This document shows, in pieces, positions 1 through 7,936 of a stretch of DNA of 64,000 nt; the first letter of the stretch is position 1, and every line of letters starts with the position of its first letter. The translations under genes were made by a program, and so were the position numbers. Source of the DNA: an uncultured Methanomassiliicoccales archaeon (lineage in GTDB: Archaea; Thermoplasmatota; Thermoplasmata; Methanomassiliicoccales; Methanomethylophilaceae). The notes beneath the pieces were generated by a model. That model saw only the letters and a program-made list of their open reading frames with translations, was not told where the DNA came from and did no database searches. The stretch is taken from NCBI GenBank assembly GCA_934702355.1, contig CAKUXX010000007.1, positions 62,001 to 126,000 of the forward strand. The letters run 5' to 3'.

Positions 1-1636
1 TCCTCATCGCTGCGGGCACCTTGGGGAGTCCGGGCATGAGGGTGAGCGTTCCGCACACGGGGACGACGAAGCCGGCTCCGGAGGACAGCTGGACCTCTCT
101 GACGTTGAGGGTCCATCCCCTGGGCGCTCCCTTCTTCTTGGAATCGTCGGTGAGGGATGCCTGTGTCTTCGCGATGCACACGGGGAGGTTTCCGAATCCG
201 TCTGCCTCGATCTGTGCGATGGCCTTCTCCGCTACTGCAGAGTATGTGACCGCTCCGGCTCCGTAAATCTTGGTTGCGACAGCCTCGATCTTCTCCTTGA
301 TGGATGCCTCGTCGGGGTAGAGGAACTTGAAGTCAGGCTTGGAGTTCTCGAGTGCGTCGAGGACTGTGTTGGCCAAGGGGATCGCTCCCTCTCCGCCCTT
401 GATGAACGCATCGGAGAACGCGACCCTGACGCCGAGCTCCTTGCAGTGCTCCATGACCAGGTCCATCTCCTCCTGGGAGTCGTGCTCAAAGTGGTTGATG
501 GAGACGACGATCGGAAGTCCGTACGAGGACATGTTCTCGATGTGCTTGTCGAGGTTGCAGAGTCCCTTCCTGAGTGTGTCGACGGTAAGTGTCTCGGGCT
601 GGTCGAGGAGTCCTCCGCCGTGGGTCATGAGCGCCCTGATGGATGCGACGATGACGACGCAGTCGGGCCTCATGCCGGACTGCCTGCAGACGATGTCCAT
701 GAACTTCTCTCCGCCGAGGTCGGAGGCGAATCCCGCCTCTGTGATGACGTAGTCCCCGAGCTTCAGAGCGGCCTTCGTGGCGATGATGCTGTTGGTTCCG
801 TGGGCGATGTTCGCGAACGGGAATCCGTGGACGAAGACGGGCTCTCCCTCGAGTGTCTGGACGAGGTTGGGGTTGATGGCGTCCTTGAGCAGGACCATCA
901 TGCTTCCGACGCACTTGAGGTCGGCGACGGTGACGGGCTTGCCGTCGTATGTGTATGCGACGACCATGGCCTCCAGCCTCCTCCTGAGGTCCGCCCTGTC
1001 GGTGGACAGAGCGAGGATGGCGGAGATCTCGGATGCGGATGTTATGAGGAATCCTGCCTCGTGGGGGACTCCTCCGAGGATCCTGTCCCTTCCGAGACCG
1101 GTCACGATGTTCCTGAGCTCACGGGCGTTGATGTCCATGGCCTTCTTGAGGACGATCTTCGTGGGGTCGATGTTGAGCGGGTTGTCCCTGACAAGCTCGT
1201 TGTCGATGATCGCCGACAGGAGGTTGTGTGCCGCTGTGACCGCGTGGATGTCACCTGTGAAGTGGAGATCGATGTCCCACATGGGGTAGACCTGGGAGTA
1301 ACCTCCTCCGGTCGCTCCTCCCTTGATTCCGAAAGTGGGTCCGATGGAAGGCTCCCTGAGGGCACCGACGACTTTCTTGCCGAGTTTTCCGAGACCCTGG
1401 ATGAGTCCGATGGTCGTGACGGTCTTTCCCTCACCTGCGGGCGTGGGTGTGATGGCTGTGACGACCACGAGCTTTCCGTCTTTCTTGTCCTTCAACTTCT
1501 CGATGCTGGCAAGGGGGACCTTGGCGATGCTCCTGCCGTAGAGCTGGATCTCGTCCTCGGAAAGGCCGATCTTAGCGGCTACTTCCCTGATGTCCATGAC
1601 CTTTGCCGATTCCGCAATCTCGATGTCTGTCATCAT
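1..1636 (-). CDS. fhs: Formate--tetrahydrofolate ligase (3' end cut by window edge)
   Basis: ATP-dependent ligation of formate to tetrahydrofolate, giving 10-formyl-THF for one-carbon metabolism in the cytosol. The reverse frame stays open for 545 codons and leaves the window at base 1; family proteins are about 555-560 aa, so only the last 10-18 residues are missing. The translation has the family P-loop (PTPAGEGKT, near residue 62), the DLHFTGDIHAVTAAHN block and a C-terminal TLMPGLPK motif. The start is ATGATG at 1636/1633; a TATA-like run at about 1660-1668 lies 25-30 nt upstream, which suggests a leaderless transcript. Divergent from the feo operon. Identification is secure; the exact start is uncertain by one codon. 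Confidence 0.95.
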   Translation of the reverse strand, partial: MMTDIEIAESAKVMDIREVAAKIGLSEDEIQLYGRSIAKVPLASIEKLKDKKDGKLVVVTAITPTPAGEGKTVTTIGLIQGLGKLGKKVVGALREPSIGPTFGIKGGATGGGYSQVYPMWDIDLHFTGDIHAVTAAHNLLSAIIDNELVRDNPLNIDPTKIVLKKAMDINARELRNIVTGLGRDRILGGVPHEAGFLITSASEISAILALSTDRADLRRRLEAMVVAYTYDGKPVTVADLKCVGSMMVLLKDAINPNLVQTLEGEPVFVHGFPFANIAHGTNSIIATKAALKLGDYVITEAGFASDLGGEKFMDIVCRQSGMRPDCVVIVASIRALMTHGGGLLDQPETLTVDTLRKGLCNLDKHIENMSSYGLPIVVSINHFEHDSQEEMDLVMEHCKELGVRVAFSDAFIKGGEGAIPLANTVLDALENSKPDFKFLYPDEASIKEKIEAVATKIYGAGAVTYSAVAEKAIAQIEADGFGNLPVCIAKTQASLTDDSKKKGAPRGWTLNVREVQLSSGAGFVVPVCGTLTLMPGLPKVPAAMR

Positions 1637-1907
1637 GTAGGATTGTGTACAACTGACTGCTTAAAAAACCAATTGTCTCCACAATGAAACGGAACAACAC
1701 ACTGGCTCGGAACCGCTTGCGGGTATCATCATAAGATTTAGTTTCGAGTCCTGCTCAGTCATATGACGCCTTTCCGAAGACAATCTAATATAGGAGTTCG
1801 TCGGCACGGAGGTTTTCCTGCCCCTATTGAGAGATTATCAATCATTATGGCCTCCGAAAAAGTTAGGCAGAACTAAATTTATATAGATTTAGGCATTCCT
1901 GAAAAAC
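1637..1907. other. Intergenic region between fhs and the feo operon
   Basis: A 271-base AT-rich spacer between divergent genes. The fhs TATA-like run lies near 1660-1668 (reverse strand). A second TATA-like run (taatata) sits near 1785, and the feo promoter is at the right end. No convincing small gene was seen. Confidence 0.6.
1863..1895 (+). promoter_or_regulatory. feo promoter with paired TTAGGCA elements
   Basis: A TATA box (tttatata, about 1878-1885) lies about 25 nt before the first feoA start. It is flanked by two direct copies of TTAGGCA, at 1863-1869 and 1889-1895. Their placement on both sides of the TATA box, before an iron-uptake operon, suggests binding sites for a DtxR/IdeR-like metal repressor. 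The repeat is visible; the regulator is inferred. Confidence 0.5.
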
Positions 1908-2207
1908 ATGGAACTGAGTGCATACTCTACCGCGAAGACTTGCGGCGACGGCGACCGTACGGCTAGACTGTCCGGCATGCAGGGGATCCCGATCTCACTT
2001 GCCAGGGCAGGCGACTGCGGTACGATCGTCAGCATCTCCGGAAGGGAAGACGTCCGGAAGTACCTGGCGAGTCTGGGTTTCATGTCTGGAGCGAAGGTGA
2101 AGACCGTCAGCGAGGCCAATGGCAATGTGATCCTCGACATCAGGGGATCCAAAGTGGCCATCGACCGCAAAATGGCGCACAAGATCATCTTCTGCCCGGA
2201 AGGCTGA
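1908..2207 (+). CDS. feoA: FeoA-domain protein (first of two)
   Basis: A 99-aa protein whose residues about 25-99 form a FeoA/SH3-like domain (SLARAGDCGTIVSISG at its start, DIRGSKVAIDRKMAHKI near its end). FeoA proteins are small cytosolic partners that regulate the ferrous-iron channel FeoB. The first ~24 residues do not match the domain and contain no obvious targeting signal. First gene of an operon with a second FeoA (4 nt downstream), FeoB and a small Cys-rich membrane protein. The start is the first ATG after the TATA box at 1878-1885, in leaderless position. Confidence 0.88.
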   Translation: MELSAYSTAKTCGDGDRTARLSGMQGIPISLARAGDCGTIVSISGREDVRKYLASLGFMSGAKVKTVSEANGNVILDIRGSKVAIDRKMAHKIIFCPEG

Positions 2208-2211
2208 TAGA

Positions 2212-2433
2212 ATGAGAACATTGAGAGATGCCGAGGTCGGCTCCACCGTCAAGGTCGTCAGGATCAACGGCGAAGGCGCCCTCAAGAGACATTTGATGGA
2301 TATGGGCATCACGAAAGGATGCGAAATCTTCATCCGCAAGGTCGCCCCGCTCGGAGACCCCGTAGAGATCACAGTCAGAGGCTACGAACTCAGTCTCAGG
2401 AAAGGAGACGCGGAAGTAGTGGAGATAGACTGA
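2212..2433 (+). CDS. feoA: FeoA-domain protein (second of two)
   Basis: A 73-aa protein that is almost entirely one FeoA domain: LRDAEVGSTVKVVRINGEGA at the N-terminus, then the typical RHLMDMGITKGCEI turn and the ELSLRKGDAEVVEI C-terminal strand. Expected to be a cytosolic partner of FeoB. It lies 4 nt after the first feoA and 77 nt before the preferred feoB start. Two FeoA copies before one FeoB suggests a heteromeric regulatory module; that arrangement is inferred from gene order. Confidence 0.92.
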   Translation: MRTLRDAEVGSTVKVVRINGEGALKRHLMDMGITKGCEIFIRKVAPLGDPVEITVRGYELSLRKGDAEVVEID

Positions 2434-2510
2434 ACTTCTGAGATCCCCCTCATGCCGGATCCGCTTCGAAATGTGTTGTTCCAGCGTGAGCTATGGAAGG
2501 AGAAATGAAC

Positions 2511-4676
2511 ATGAGTTACACAATAGCATTGGCCGGTAATCCCAACTGCGGAAAGACCACGATGTTCAACAAGCTGACTGGAGCCAATCAGCGTGTTGGG
2601 AACTGGCCCGGAGTCACGGTCGACAAGAAGACCGGGAAGATCCACGGCACGGACTGCGAACTGGTGGACCTGCCCGGGATCTACTCCCTGTCCCCCTATT
2701 CGCCGGAAGAGATAGTCTCCAGGAATTTCCTGATCGACGAGAGGCCCGATGCGGTCATAAACATCGTCGACGCGACCAACCTGGAAAGGAACCTCTTCCT
2801 CACATATCAGATCCTCGACACGGGACTGCCCGTGATAATCGCCCTCAACATGATGGACCAGGTCCGCAAAAGGGGCGACGAGATAGACATAGCGAAACTC
2901 TCCAAGGAGCTGGGATGCAAGGTCGTCCCCGTCTCCGCACTGAACGGGGAAGGCGTCGACGACCTCGTAGGGTCCCTGGAAGTAATCTGCGGATCCGGAA
3001 AGGCACCCGAGCCGCTGTACTTCGACGGCGACATAGAAGGGCTGATCTCCGAAGCGGAGGATGCCCTCCGCGGAAAGGTCCCCGAGGAATCCCTCAGGTT
3101 CTGCGCCGTCAAGCTGATCGAGAAGGACGAGAAGATCTGCGAGGACCACCCCGATGCGGTCTCCGCCGTGGAGGACTCCGTCAGGAAGCTGGAGGATGCC
3201 AAGGATGACGAGATGGATTCCGTCATCGCAGATTCCAGATACACCCGCATCTCCGAGATCACATCGAAATGTCTGAAGAAGGCACCCCGCAAGAGCGAGG
3301 ACACCCTCTCCGACAGGATCGACAGGGTCGTCACATCCAGGATATGGGGTATCCCGATCTTCATCGGGGTGCTCGCATGCATCTTCATCGGGATCATAGG
3401 ATTCTCGACCTACGACGAATCCTTCGGCATCACCGGTATCGGAACATGGTGCACGGATTGGATGAACTCCTTCATCGAAGACCCCATCCAGACCGGCATC
3501 GAGGCATGGTGCGTCGACCACGGCGTGAGCGAAGCATTGACCGACCTCCTTGTGAACGGTATAGTCGCGGGAGTCGGAGCGGTCATCGGATTCCTTCCCC
3601 AGATGCTCATCCTGTTCCTCGTCCTCTGCATACTCGAGGACATCGGATACATGGCGAGGATCGCATTCGTCATGGACCGTGTGTTCAGGCACTTCGGACT
3701 CTCCGGAAAATCACTCATCCCCATCATCGTGGGAACCGGATGCGGAGTGCCCGGGATCATGGCCTCCAGGACCATCGAGAGCGAAAGGGACCGCAGGATC
3801 ACAGCGATGACCACCACCTTCATCCCCTGCGGTGCGAAACTCCCCATAATCTCCATGCTCGTCGCATACGTGTTCGGCGGGAACGGACTGATCGCCGTGC
3901 TCTGCTACGTCGTCGGAATAATATGCATCCTCATCTCCGGAGTCATACTGAAGAAGTTCAGGTCCCTCTCCGGCCCTGCCACACCCTTCATCATGGAGCT
4001 GCCCCCGTACCACGTCCCCTCTGCGGTCAACGTGATCAAGGGGACCCTCGACAGGGGATGGGCGTTCGTGAAGAAGGCGGGTACCATCATCCTGCTGGCA
4101 TCCGTCCTCATCTGGCTGCTGTCCCACTACGACGCCGCGCTCAACTACCTCACGGAGGATGATATCGGAGATTCCATCCTGGCCACCATCGGAAGCGCGC
4201 TGCATTGGGTCTTCGTGCCCCTCGGATGGAGCGAGACCGGGGAGAACTGGGAGTTCACCGTCGGTACCATCACCGGACTCATCGCGAAGGAGAACCTCGT
4301 CGGAACGCTCGAGGTCCTGCTGGGAGACCAGGAGGCCGTCGGTTCCATGCTGACATACGCCGGAGGACTGTCCCTGCTGTTCTTCAACCTCATCTGCGCG
4401 CCCTGCTTCGCCGCCATCGGTGCCATGCACAGGGAGCTCGGATCCTGGAAGGACACCGGAATCGCAGTCGGATACCAGTGCATACTCGCATACTGCGTAT
4501 CACTGGTGATCTACGGAATCGTCGGATGCTTCAGCGGAATGAACTCCGTCAACGGTGTGGACTACGGAATCCCGATAGGAAGCACCATCGCGGCAGTGGC
4601 CGTCATAGCGGTGTTCGCATACCTTCTCTGGGCCAAGGACCCGTTCAGACAACTGAAGGACGCAGAGGAGTACTGA
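2511..4676 (+). CDS. feoB: Ferrous iron transport protein B
   Basis: Membrane Fe(II) transporter with an N-terminal G domain. G1 is GNPNCGKTT (about residues 8-16), G3 is DLPGIYSL and G4 is NMMD, followed by a helical spacer to about residue 270. A multi-spanning membrane part carries the Gate motifs (VGTGCGVPGIMASRTI, then TFIPCGAKLPI and ICAPCFAAIGAM). The length (721 aa) is normal. A start at 2493 is also open, but the Shine-Dalgarno stretch GGAAGGAG at 2495-2502 lies inside that extension and is 8 nt before ATG 2511, so 2511 is preferred. Iron repression is likely given the TTAGGCA repeats before the operon. Confidence 0.97.
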   Translation: MSYTIALAGNPNCGKTTMFNKLTGANQRVGNWPGVTVDKKTGKIHGTDCELVDLPGIYSLSPYSPEEIVSRNFLIDERPDAVINIVDATNLERNLFLTYQILDTGLPVIIALNMMDQVRKRGDEIDIAKLSKELGCKVVPVSALNGEGVDDLVGSLEVICGSGKAPEPLYFDGDIEGLISEAEDALRGKVPEESLRFCAVKLIEKDEKICEDHPDAVSAVEDSVRKLEDAKDDEMDSVIADSRYTRISEITSKCLKKAPRKSEDTLSDRIDRVVTSRIWGIPIFIGVLACIFIGIIGFSTYDESFGITGIGTWCTDWMNSFIEDPIQTGIEAWCVDHGVSEALTDLLVNGIVAGVGAVIGFLPQMLILFLVLCILEDIGYMARIAFVMDRVFRHFGLSGKSLIPIIVGTGCGVPGIMASRTIESERDRRITAMTTTFIPCGAKLPIISMLVAYVFGGNGLIAVLCYVVGIICILISGVILKKFRSLSGPATPFIMELPPYHVPSAVNVIKGTLDRGWAFVKKAGTIILLASVLIWLLSHYDAALNYLTEDDIGDSILATIGSALHWVFVPLGWSETGENWEFTVGTITGLIAKENLVGTLEVLLGDQEAVGSMLTYAGGLSLLFFNLICAPCFAAIGAMHRELGSWKDTGIAVGYQCILAYCVSLVIYGIVGCFSGMNSVNGVDYGIPIGSTIAAVAVIAVFAYLLWAKDPFRQLKDAEEY

Positions 4677-4677
4677 G

Positions 4678-4854
4678 ATGGACGGCAACATAATCGTCGG
4701 ACTCGTCATCGCCGTCATGGTGATAGCCGCAGCATGCTGCCTCATAAACAACAGGCTCAAGGGCAAATGCTCGTGCGGATGCAGCTGCGGCGCATGCGGA
4801 AGATGCGGGAAGAACGTGAACGTCGAGGACGAACCGGAAGAGAAGGATCAGTGA
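4678..4854 (+). CDS. FeoB-associated Cys-rich membrane protein
   Basis: A 58-aa protein beginning 1 nt after the feoB stop. It has one N-terminal membrane helix (about residues 5-23, IIVGLVIAVMVIAAACC), then a short Cys-rich cytosolic tail (CSCGCSCGACGRCG, residues 31-44) and an acidic C-terminus. Small proteins of this layout occur next to feoB in many organisms (FeoB-associated Cys-rich family). The tail probably binds iron or senses redox state at the channel, which is inference. Last gene of the feo operon; a strong hairpin follows at 4902. Confidence 0.85.
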   Translation: MDGNIIVGLVIAVMVIAAACCLINNRLKGKCSCGCSCGACGRCGKNVNVEDEPEEKDQ

Positions 4855-4901
4855 ATCCCTTCCGGAACGGACCCGCTTAAACGATCCATCGGATCACTTT
4901 C

Positions 4902-4923
4902 AGGTCGGACGAAGCTCCGACCT
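4902..4923 (+). terminator. Hairpin terminator after the feo operon
   Basis: A perfect 8-bp stem, AGGTCGGA (4902-4909) and TCCGACCT (4916-4923), with a 6-nt loop. It is followed by a pyrimidine-rich stretch ending in gtttta. The TATA box of the rubredoxin gene (tttata, about 4931-4936) overlaps that T-rich tail. Confidence 0.7.
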
Positions 4924-4959
4924 CCTACTGTTTTATACAACGTCGTGAGTGGAACGGAC

Positions 4960-5094
4960 ATGAAATACAGATGCCCGCTATGCGGATATGTATACGACGA
5001 GGAGAAGGAGGGCGTTAAGTTCGCCGATCTCCCCGACGACTGGTGCTGCCCCGTCTGCGGAGAGCCCAAGTCCGAGTTCCAGCCGATGGAGTGA
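4960..5094 (+). CDS. Rubredoxin
   Basis: A 44-aa one-iron electron carrier. It has the two rubredoxin knuckles: CPLCGY near the start (Cys5, Cys8) and CCPVCG, where the CPVC pair gives the second two iron ligands. The conserved YDEEKEG and LPDDWCCPVC context is present. It is short, as many archaeal rubredoxins are. A TATA box at about 4931-4936 puts transcription start next to the ATG, so the mRNA is probably leaderless. It may donate electrons to the desulfoferrodoxin encoded at 63.1 kb. Its stop codon directly abuts the stop of the convergent gene at 5095. Confidence 0.96.
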   Translation: MKYRCPLCGYVYDEEKEGVKFADLPDDWCCPVCGEPKSEFQPME

Positions 5095-6024
5095 TTACAG
5101 TCCGTCTATCTGGATGAGCTGCGTGTTCTGGCGGCGGCGGAGGTTCTGGACAAGTTCCATGGCCATCTCGTTGCCTGCCTCTGCGGCGCGTCCGAAGAAC
5201 TCGAAACCCTTTTCCGGATCCTTTTCCGTTCCGATCCCTTCCAGATACATCCTTCCGACCATGAACAGTGCGTCGGCATCCCCGGTCTCGGCAACTTCCG
5301 AGTAAAGGTGGAACGCCTTCTCCTTGTCCTCTTTGGTGCCCTGGCCTTCGTAGTACATCGTGGCAAGGTTGAACTTGGCGGGCATGAAGCCCTGCTCGGA
5401 TGCCGAACGGAACCAGTTGAACGCCCCGGCGAGACCTCCCTCGATCTCCCCGTCGCGGGTGAGGACGGCCATCTTGAACATGGCCTCCGGGACTCCGTGC
5501 ACAGCAGCCATACGGAACATGCGGATGGCCTCCGCCATATCCTTCTCCGTTCCGACGCCTTCGGAGCACATGTACCCAACCTTGAACATCGACAGGGGAT
5601 CCCCGATGTCGGCGGCCTTCCTGTACCATGAATATGCCTTCGCGGGATCTTGCGGGGTGCCGTAACCGTAGAGGTAGATCCCTGCGATCTCCGGGAACGC
5701 ATCGGCGAGTCCGGCCTCGGCTGCCTTCTCGAACCAATGCCTGCATGCCTCGGGGTCCTCCTTGATGCCGGGTATTCCGGAATATGCGACTCCGAGCCTG
5801 TACATGGCCGGGGGATGCCCCGCCTCGGCAGCTATCTTGTAGAGATCCAATGCGCCTTCGATGTCCTGCTCCGTCCCTATGCCGGAGGCTTTGAGCTCCG
5901 CCATTCCGAACACGCCGTTCGGGAAGCCCTGGGATGCGGCCTCGGAGAATAGTTCGTATGCCTTCGCAGGGTCTGTCGGGTAGACGTCGACCGCCCTCTC
6001 GCAGAGCTCCATCGGATCGTTCAT
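5095..6024 (-). CDS. Sel1-repeat (TPR-like) protein
   Basis: A 309-aa protein made almost wholly of about eight Sel1 repeats of roughly 36-37 residues, recognisable as A-x2-LG-x-MY-x-EG-x-G-x2-D-x2-KA units (for example MYYEGQGTKEDKEKAFHLY). Such solenoids bind partner proteins; no catalytic domain or membrane signal is seen. A longer frame opens at 6108, but the repeats begin after Met 6024, and a TATA-like ctatacat near 6050 would place transcription start at that codon. It is tail to tail with rubredoxin and divergent from the ABC exporter genes. The specific partner is unknown. Confidence 0.85.
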   Translation of the reverse strand: MNDPMELCERAVDVYPTDPAKAYELFSEAASQGFPNGVFGMAELKASGIGTEQDIEGALDLYKIAAEAGHPPAMYRLGVAYSGIPGIKEDPEACRHWFEKAAEAGLADAFPEIAGIYLYGYGTPQDPAKAYSWYRKAADIGDPLSMFKVGYMCSEGVGTEKDMAEAIRMFRMAAVHGVPEAMFKMAVLTRDGEIEGGLAGAFNWFRSASEQGFMPAKFNLATMYYEGQGTKEDKEKAFHLYSEVAETGDADALFMVGRMYLEGIGTEKDPEKGFEFFGRAAEAGNEMAMELVQNLRRRQNTQLIQIDGL

Positions 6025-6205
6025 GCCCCGTGAATCCGCTGCTGATGTATAGAATGTTGCACCGCGACGGCTCCTCTTCGGACTGCGTTCGAAGCATGCT
6101 AGAACCATGCCGTAAGCAGTGTCCGGACGTCATATCCAACGATTCTGCGGATTTTCCGTCCCTTTTCCTTCACGGTTATATTGGAGTTATCGTATCAGGA
6201 AAAGA

Positions 6206-7936
6206 ATGATTCTTAAGTACCTCGGGAAAAAGGACTGGGCGATGGTAGCCCTTTGTGTCATGTTCATCCTGACGCAGGTCTACCTCGACCTTAGGATCCC
6301 GGAGTACATGAGCGGGATCACGAACAACATACAGTTGGGCGTGGACACCGAGATCATCGCCCGCGACGGAATGAAGATGCTCTTGTGCGCATTTCTGAGC
6401 CTCGGGGCTTCGCTATCAGCGGGGATGCTTGTGGCCAGGATATCAGCGTCCCTGAGCAGGAGTCTCAGGAACCGCCTTTTCGACAGAGTCCAATCGTTCT
6501 CCCGCCAGGATATCGACTCATTCTCGGCCGCCAGTCTCATCACCAGGTCGACGAACGACGTATATCACATCCAGATGTTCGTGGCCAGGGGACTCCATAT
6601 CTTCGTCAAGGCCCCGATAATGGCCGCCTGGGCGATCATGAAGATCAACAGCGGCGCGTTCGAATGGACTGTCGCCACGGCACTCGCGATGATGATACTC
6701 GTCACGATCATGACCACCCTGATGTACGCGAACTTCCCCTATCTGAAGAAGGTCCAATGGCTCATGGACGGCGTGAACAGGTCGGTCCGCGAGAACCTGG
6801 AGGGCATCCGCGTGATCCGCGCCAACGGCGCCGAGTCGGAGAGGCAGTCGAGATTCGACAGTTGCAACGACGACCTGCTGAACAACAATCTGAAGTCTGT
6901 AAAGCTTATGTCGCCGATCCATCCGATCTCGTCCTCGATGATGAACTTCCTCACCCTCTCCATCTATTGGATAGGTGCGGGACTCGTCGGGGGTGCAGCA
7001 TCGCAGGCAGAGCAGATGGGGCTGTTCTCGGACATGATCGTGTTCTCGTCCTATGCGACTCAGGTCATAACATCGGTCATGATGCTCACCGCCATAATCA
7101 GGGGACTCCCCAGGGCGATGGTTTCCGCGAGGCGTGTGGAGGAGGTCATCAACCACGACCCCACCATCAAGGACGGTCCCGGTGTCCCCGATGCCCCGGT
7201 CACGGGAACTGTGAGGTTCGACCATGTATCGTTCTCGTACGGTGAGAAGGAGGTCCTCCACGACATCTCCTTCGATATAGCTCCGGGAAGCACATTCGCG
7301 GTCGTAGGGACCACGGGTTCTGGGAAATCCACCTTGGTCTCCCTGATACCCCGCATGTTCGACCCGACCTCCGGAACGGTGTCCGTCGACGGGCACGACA
7401 TCAGGGAATACACGCTCCAGGAACTCCGTTCGAGGATCGGGTTCGTCCCGCAGAGCACCGTGATATTCTCCGGTTCGGTGTCGTACAACGTCTCGTTCGG
7501 GGACGATCCCGACGGCAAGACGGAGGAGGACATCAGAAGGGCCCTCGATATCGCCCAGGCATCATCCTTCGTGGATTCCATGCCCGAAGGTACCGATTCC
7601 TTCGTGTCCCAATACGGCAGGAACATATCAGGAGGGCAGAAGCAGAGGATCGGGATCGCCCGCGCCGTCTGCAGGGAGCCGAGCATCATGATCTTCGACG
7701 ACTCGTTCTCCGCATTGGACTACAGGACGGACCGCGACCTCAGGGCCGCACTCGATGAACATACGAAGGGTTCCACCCGCATCATAGTGGCCCAAAGGAT
7801 CGGGACAATAATGGATGCCGACCGGATCATCGTCCTCGACAAGGGATATGTCGTCGGATACGGCACACATTCCGAACTCATGTCGTCCTGCCCCCTGTAC
7901 AGGGAGATGGCCGACTCGCAGATGGAGGTATCCTGA
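6206..7936 (+). CDS. ABC exporter half-transporter, subunit with degenerate ATP site
   Basis: A 576-aa type IV ABC exporter: six membrane helices (about residues 1-300) and an ATPase domain (about 335-570). Walker A is GTTGSGKST and the signature is ISGGQ. The Walker B motif ends in Asp-Asp (IMIFDDSFSALD) instead of Asp-Glu, and the switch His is Gln (VAQRIGT), so this subunit's own ATP site is degenerate, as in TM287/288-type heterodimers. A frame opens at 6119, but Met 6206 follows a weak SD (cagga) and a TATA-like ttatat near 6177. It overlaps the partner gene by 1 nt. Substrate unknown; drug- or lipid-type exporters are typical. Confidence 0.93.
   Translation: MILKYLGKKDWAMVALCVMFILTQVYLDLRIPEYMSGITNNIQLGVDTEIIARDGMKMLLCAFLSLGASLSAGMLVARISASLSRSLRNRLFDRVQSFSRQDIDSFSAASLITRSTNDVYHIQMFVARGLHIFVKAPIMAAWAIMKINSGAFEWTVATALAMMILVTIMTTLMYANFPYLKKVQWLMDGVNRSVRENLEGIRVIRANGAESERQSRFDSCNDDLLNNNLKSVKLMSPIHPISSSMMNFLTLSIYWIGAGLVGGAASQAEQMGLFSDMIVFSSYATQVITSVMMLTAIIRGLPRAMVSARRVEEVINHDPTIKDGPGVPDAPVTGTVRFDHVSFSYGEKEVLHDISFDIAPGSTFAVVGTTGSGKSTLVSLIPRMFDPTSGTVSVDGHDIREYTLQELRSRIGFVPQSTVIFSGSVSYNVSFGDDPDGKTEEDIRRALDIAQASSFVDSMPEGTDSFVSQYGRNISGGQKQRIGIARAVCREPSIMIFDDSFSALDYRTDRDLRAALDEHTKGSTRIIVAQRIGTIMDADRIIVLDKGYVVGYGTHSELMSSCPLYREMADSQMEVS

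Noticed and set aside
446..1687. Long open frame on the plus strand over fhs
   Set aside because: It runs antisense to fhs, has low-complexity Asp/Val/Gly-rich translation and no domain; it arises from the GC-rich third positions of the real gene.
2382..3692. 436-codon minus-strand frame over feoB
   Set aside because: Antisense to a full-length, motif-complete FeoB; repetitive Asp/Gly/His composition.
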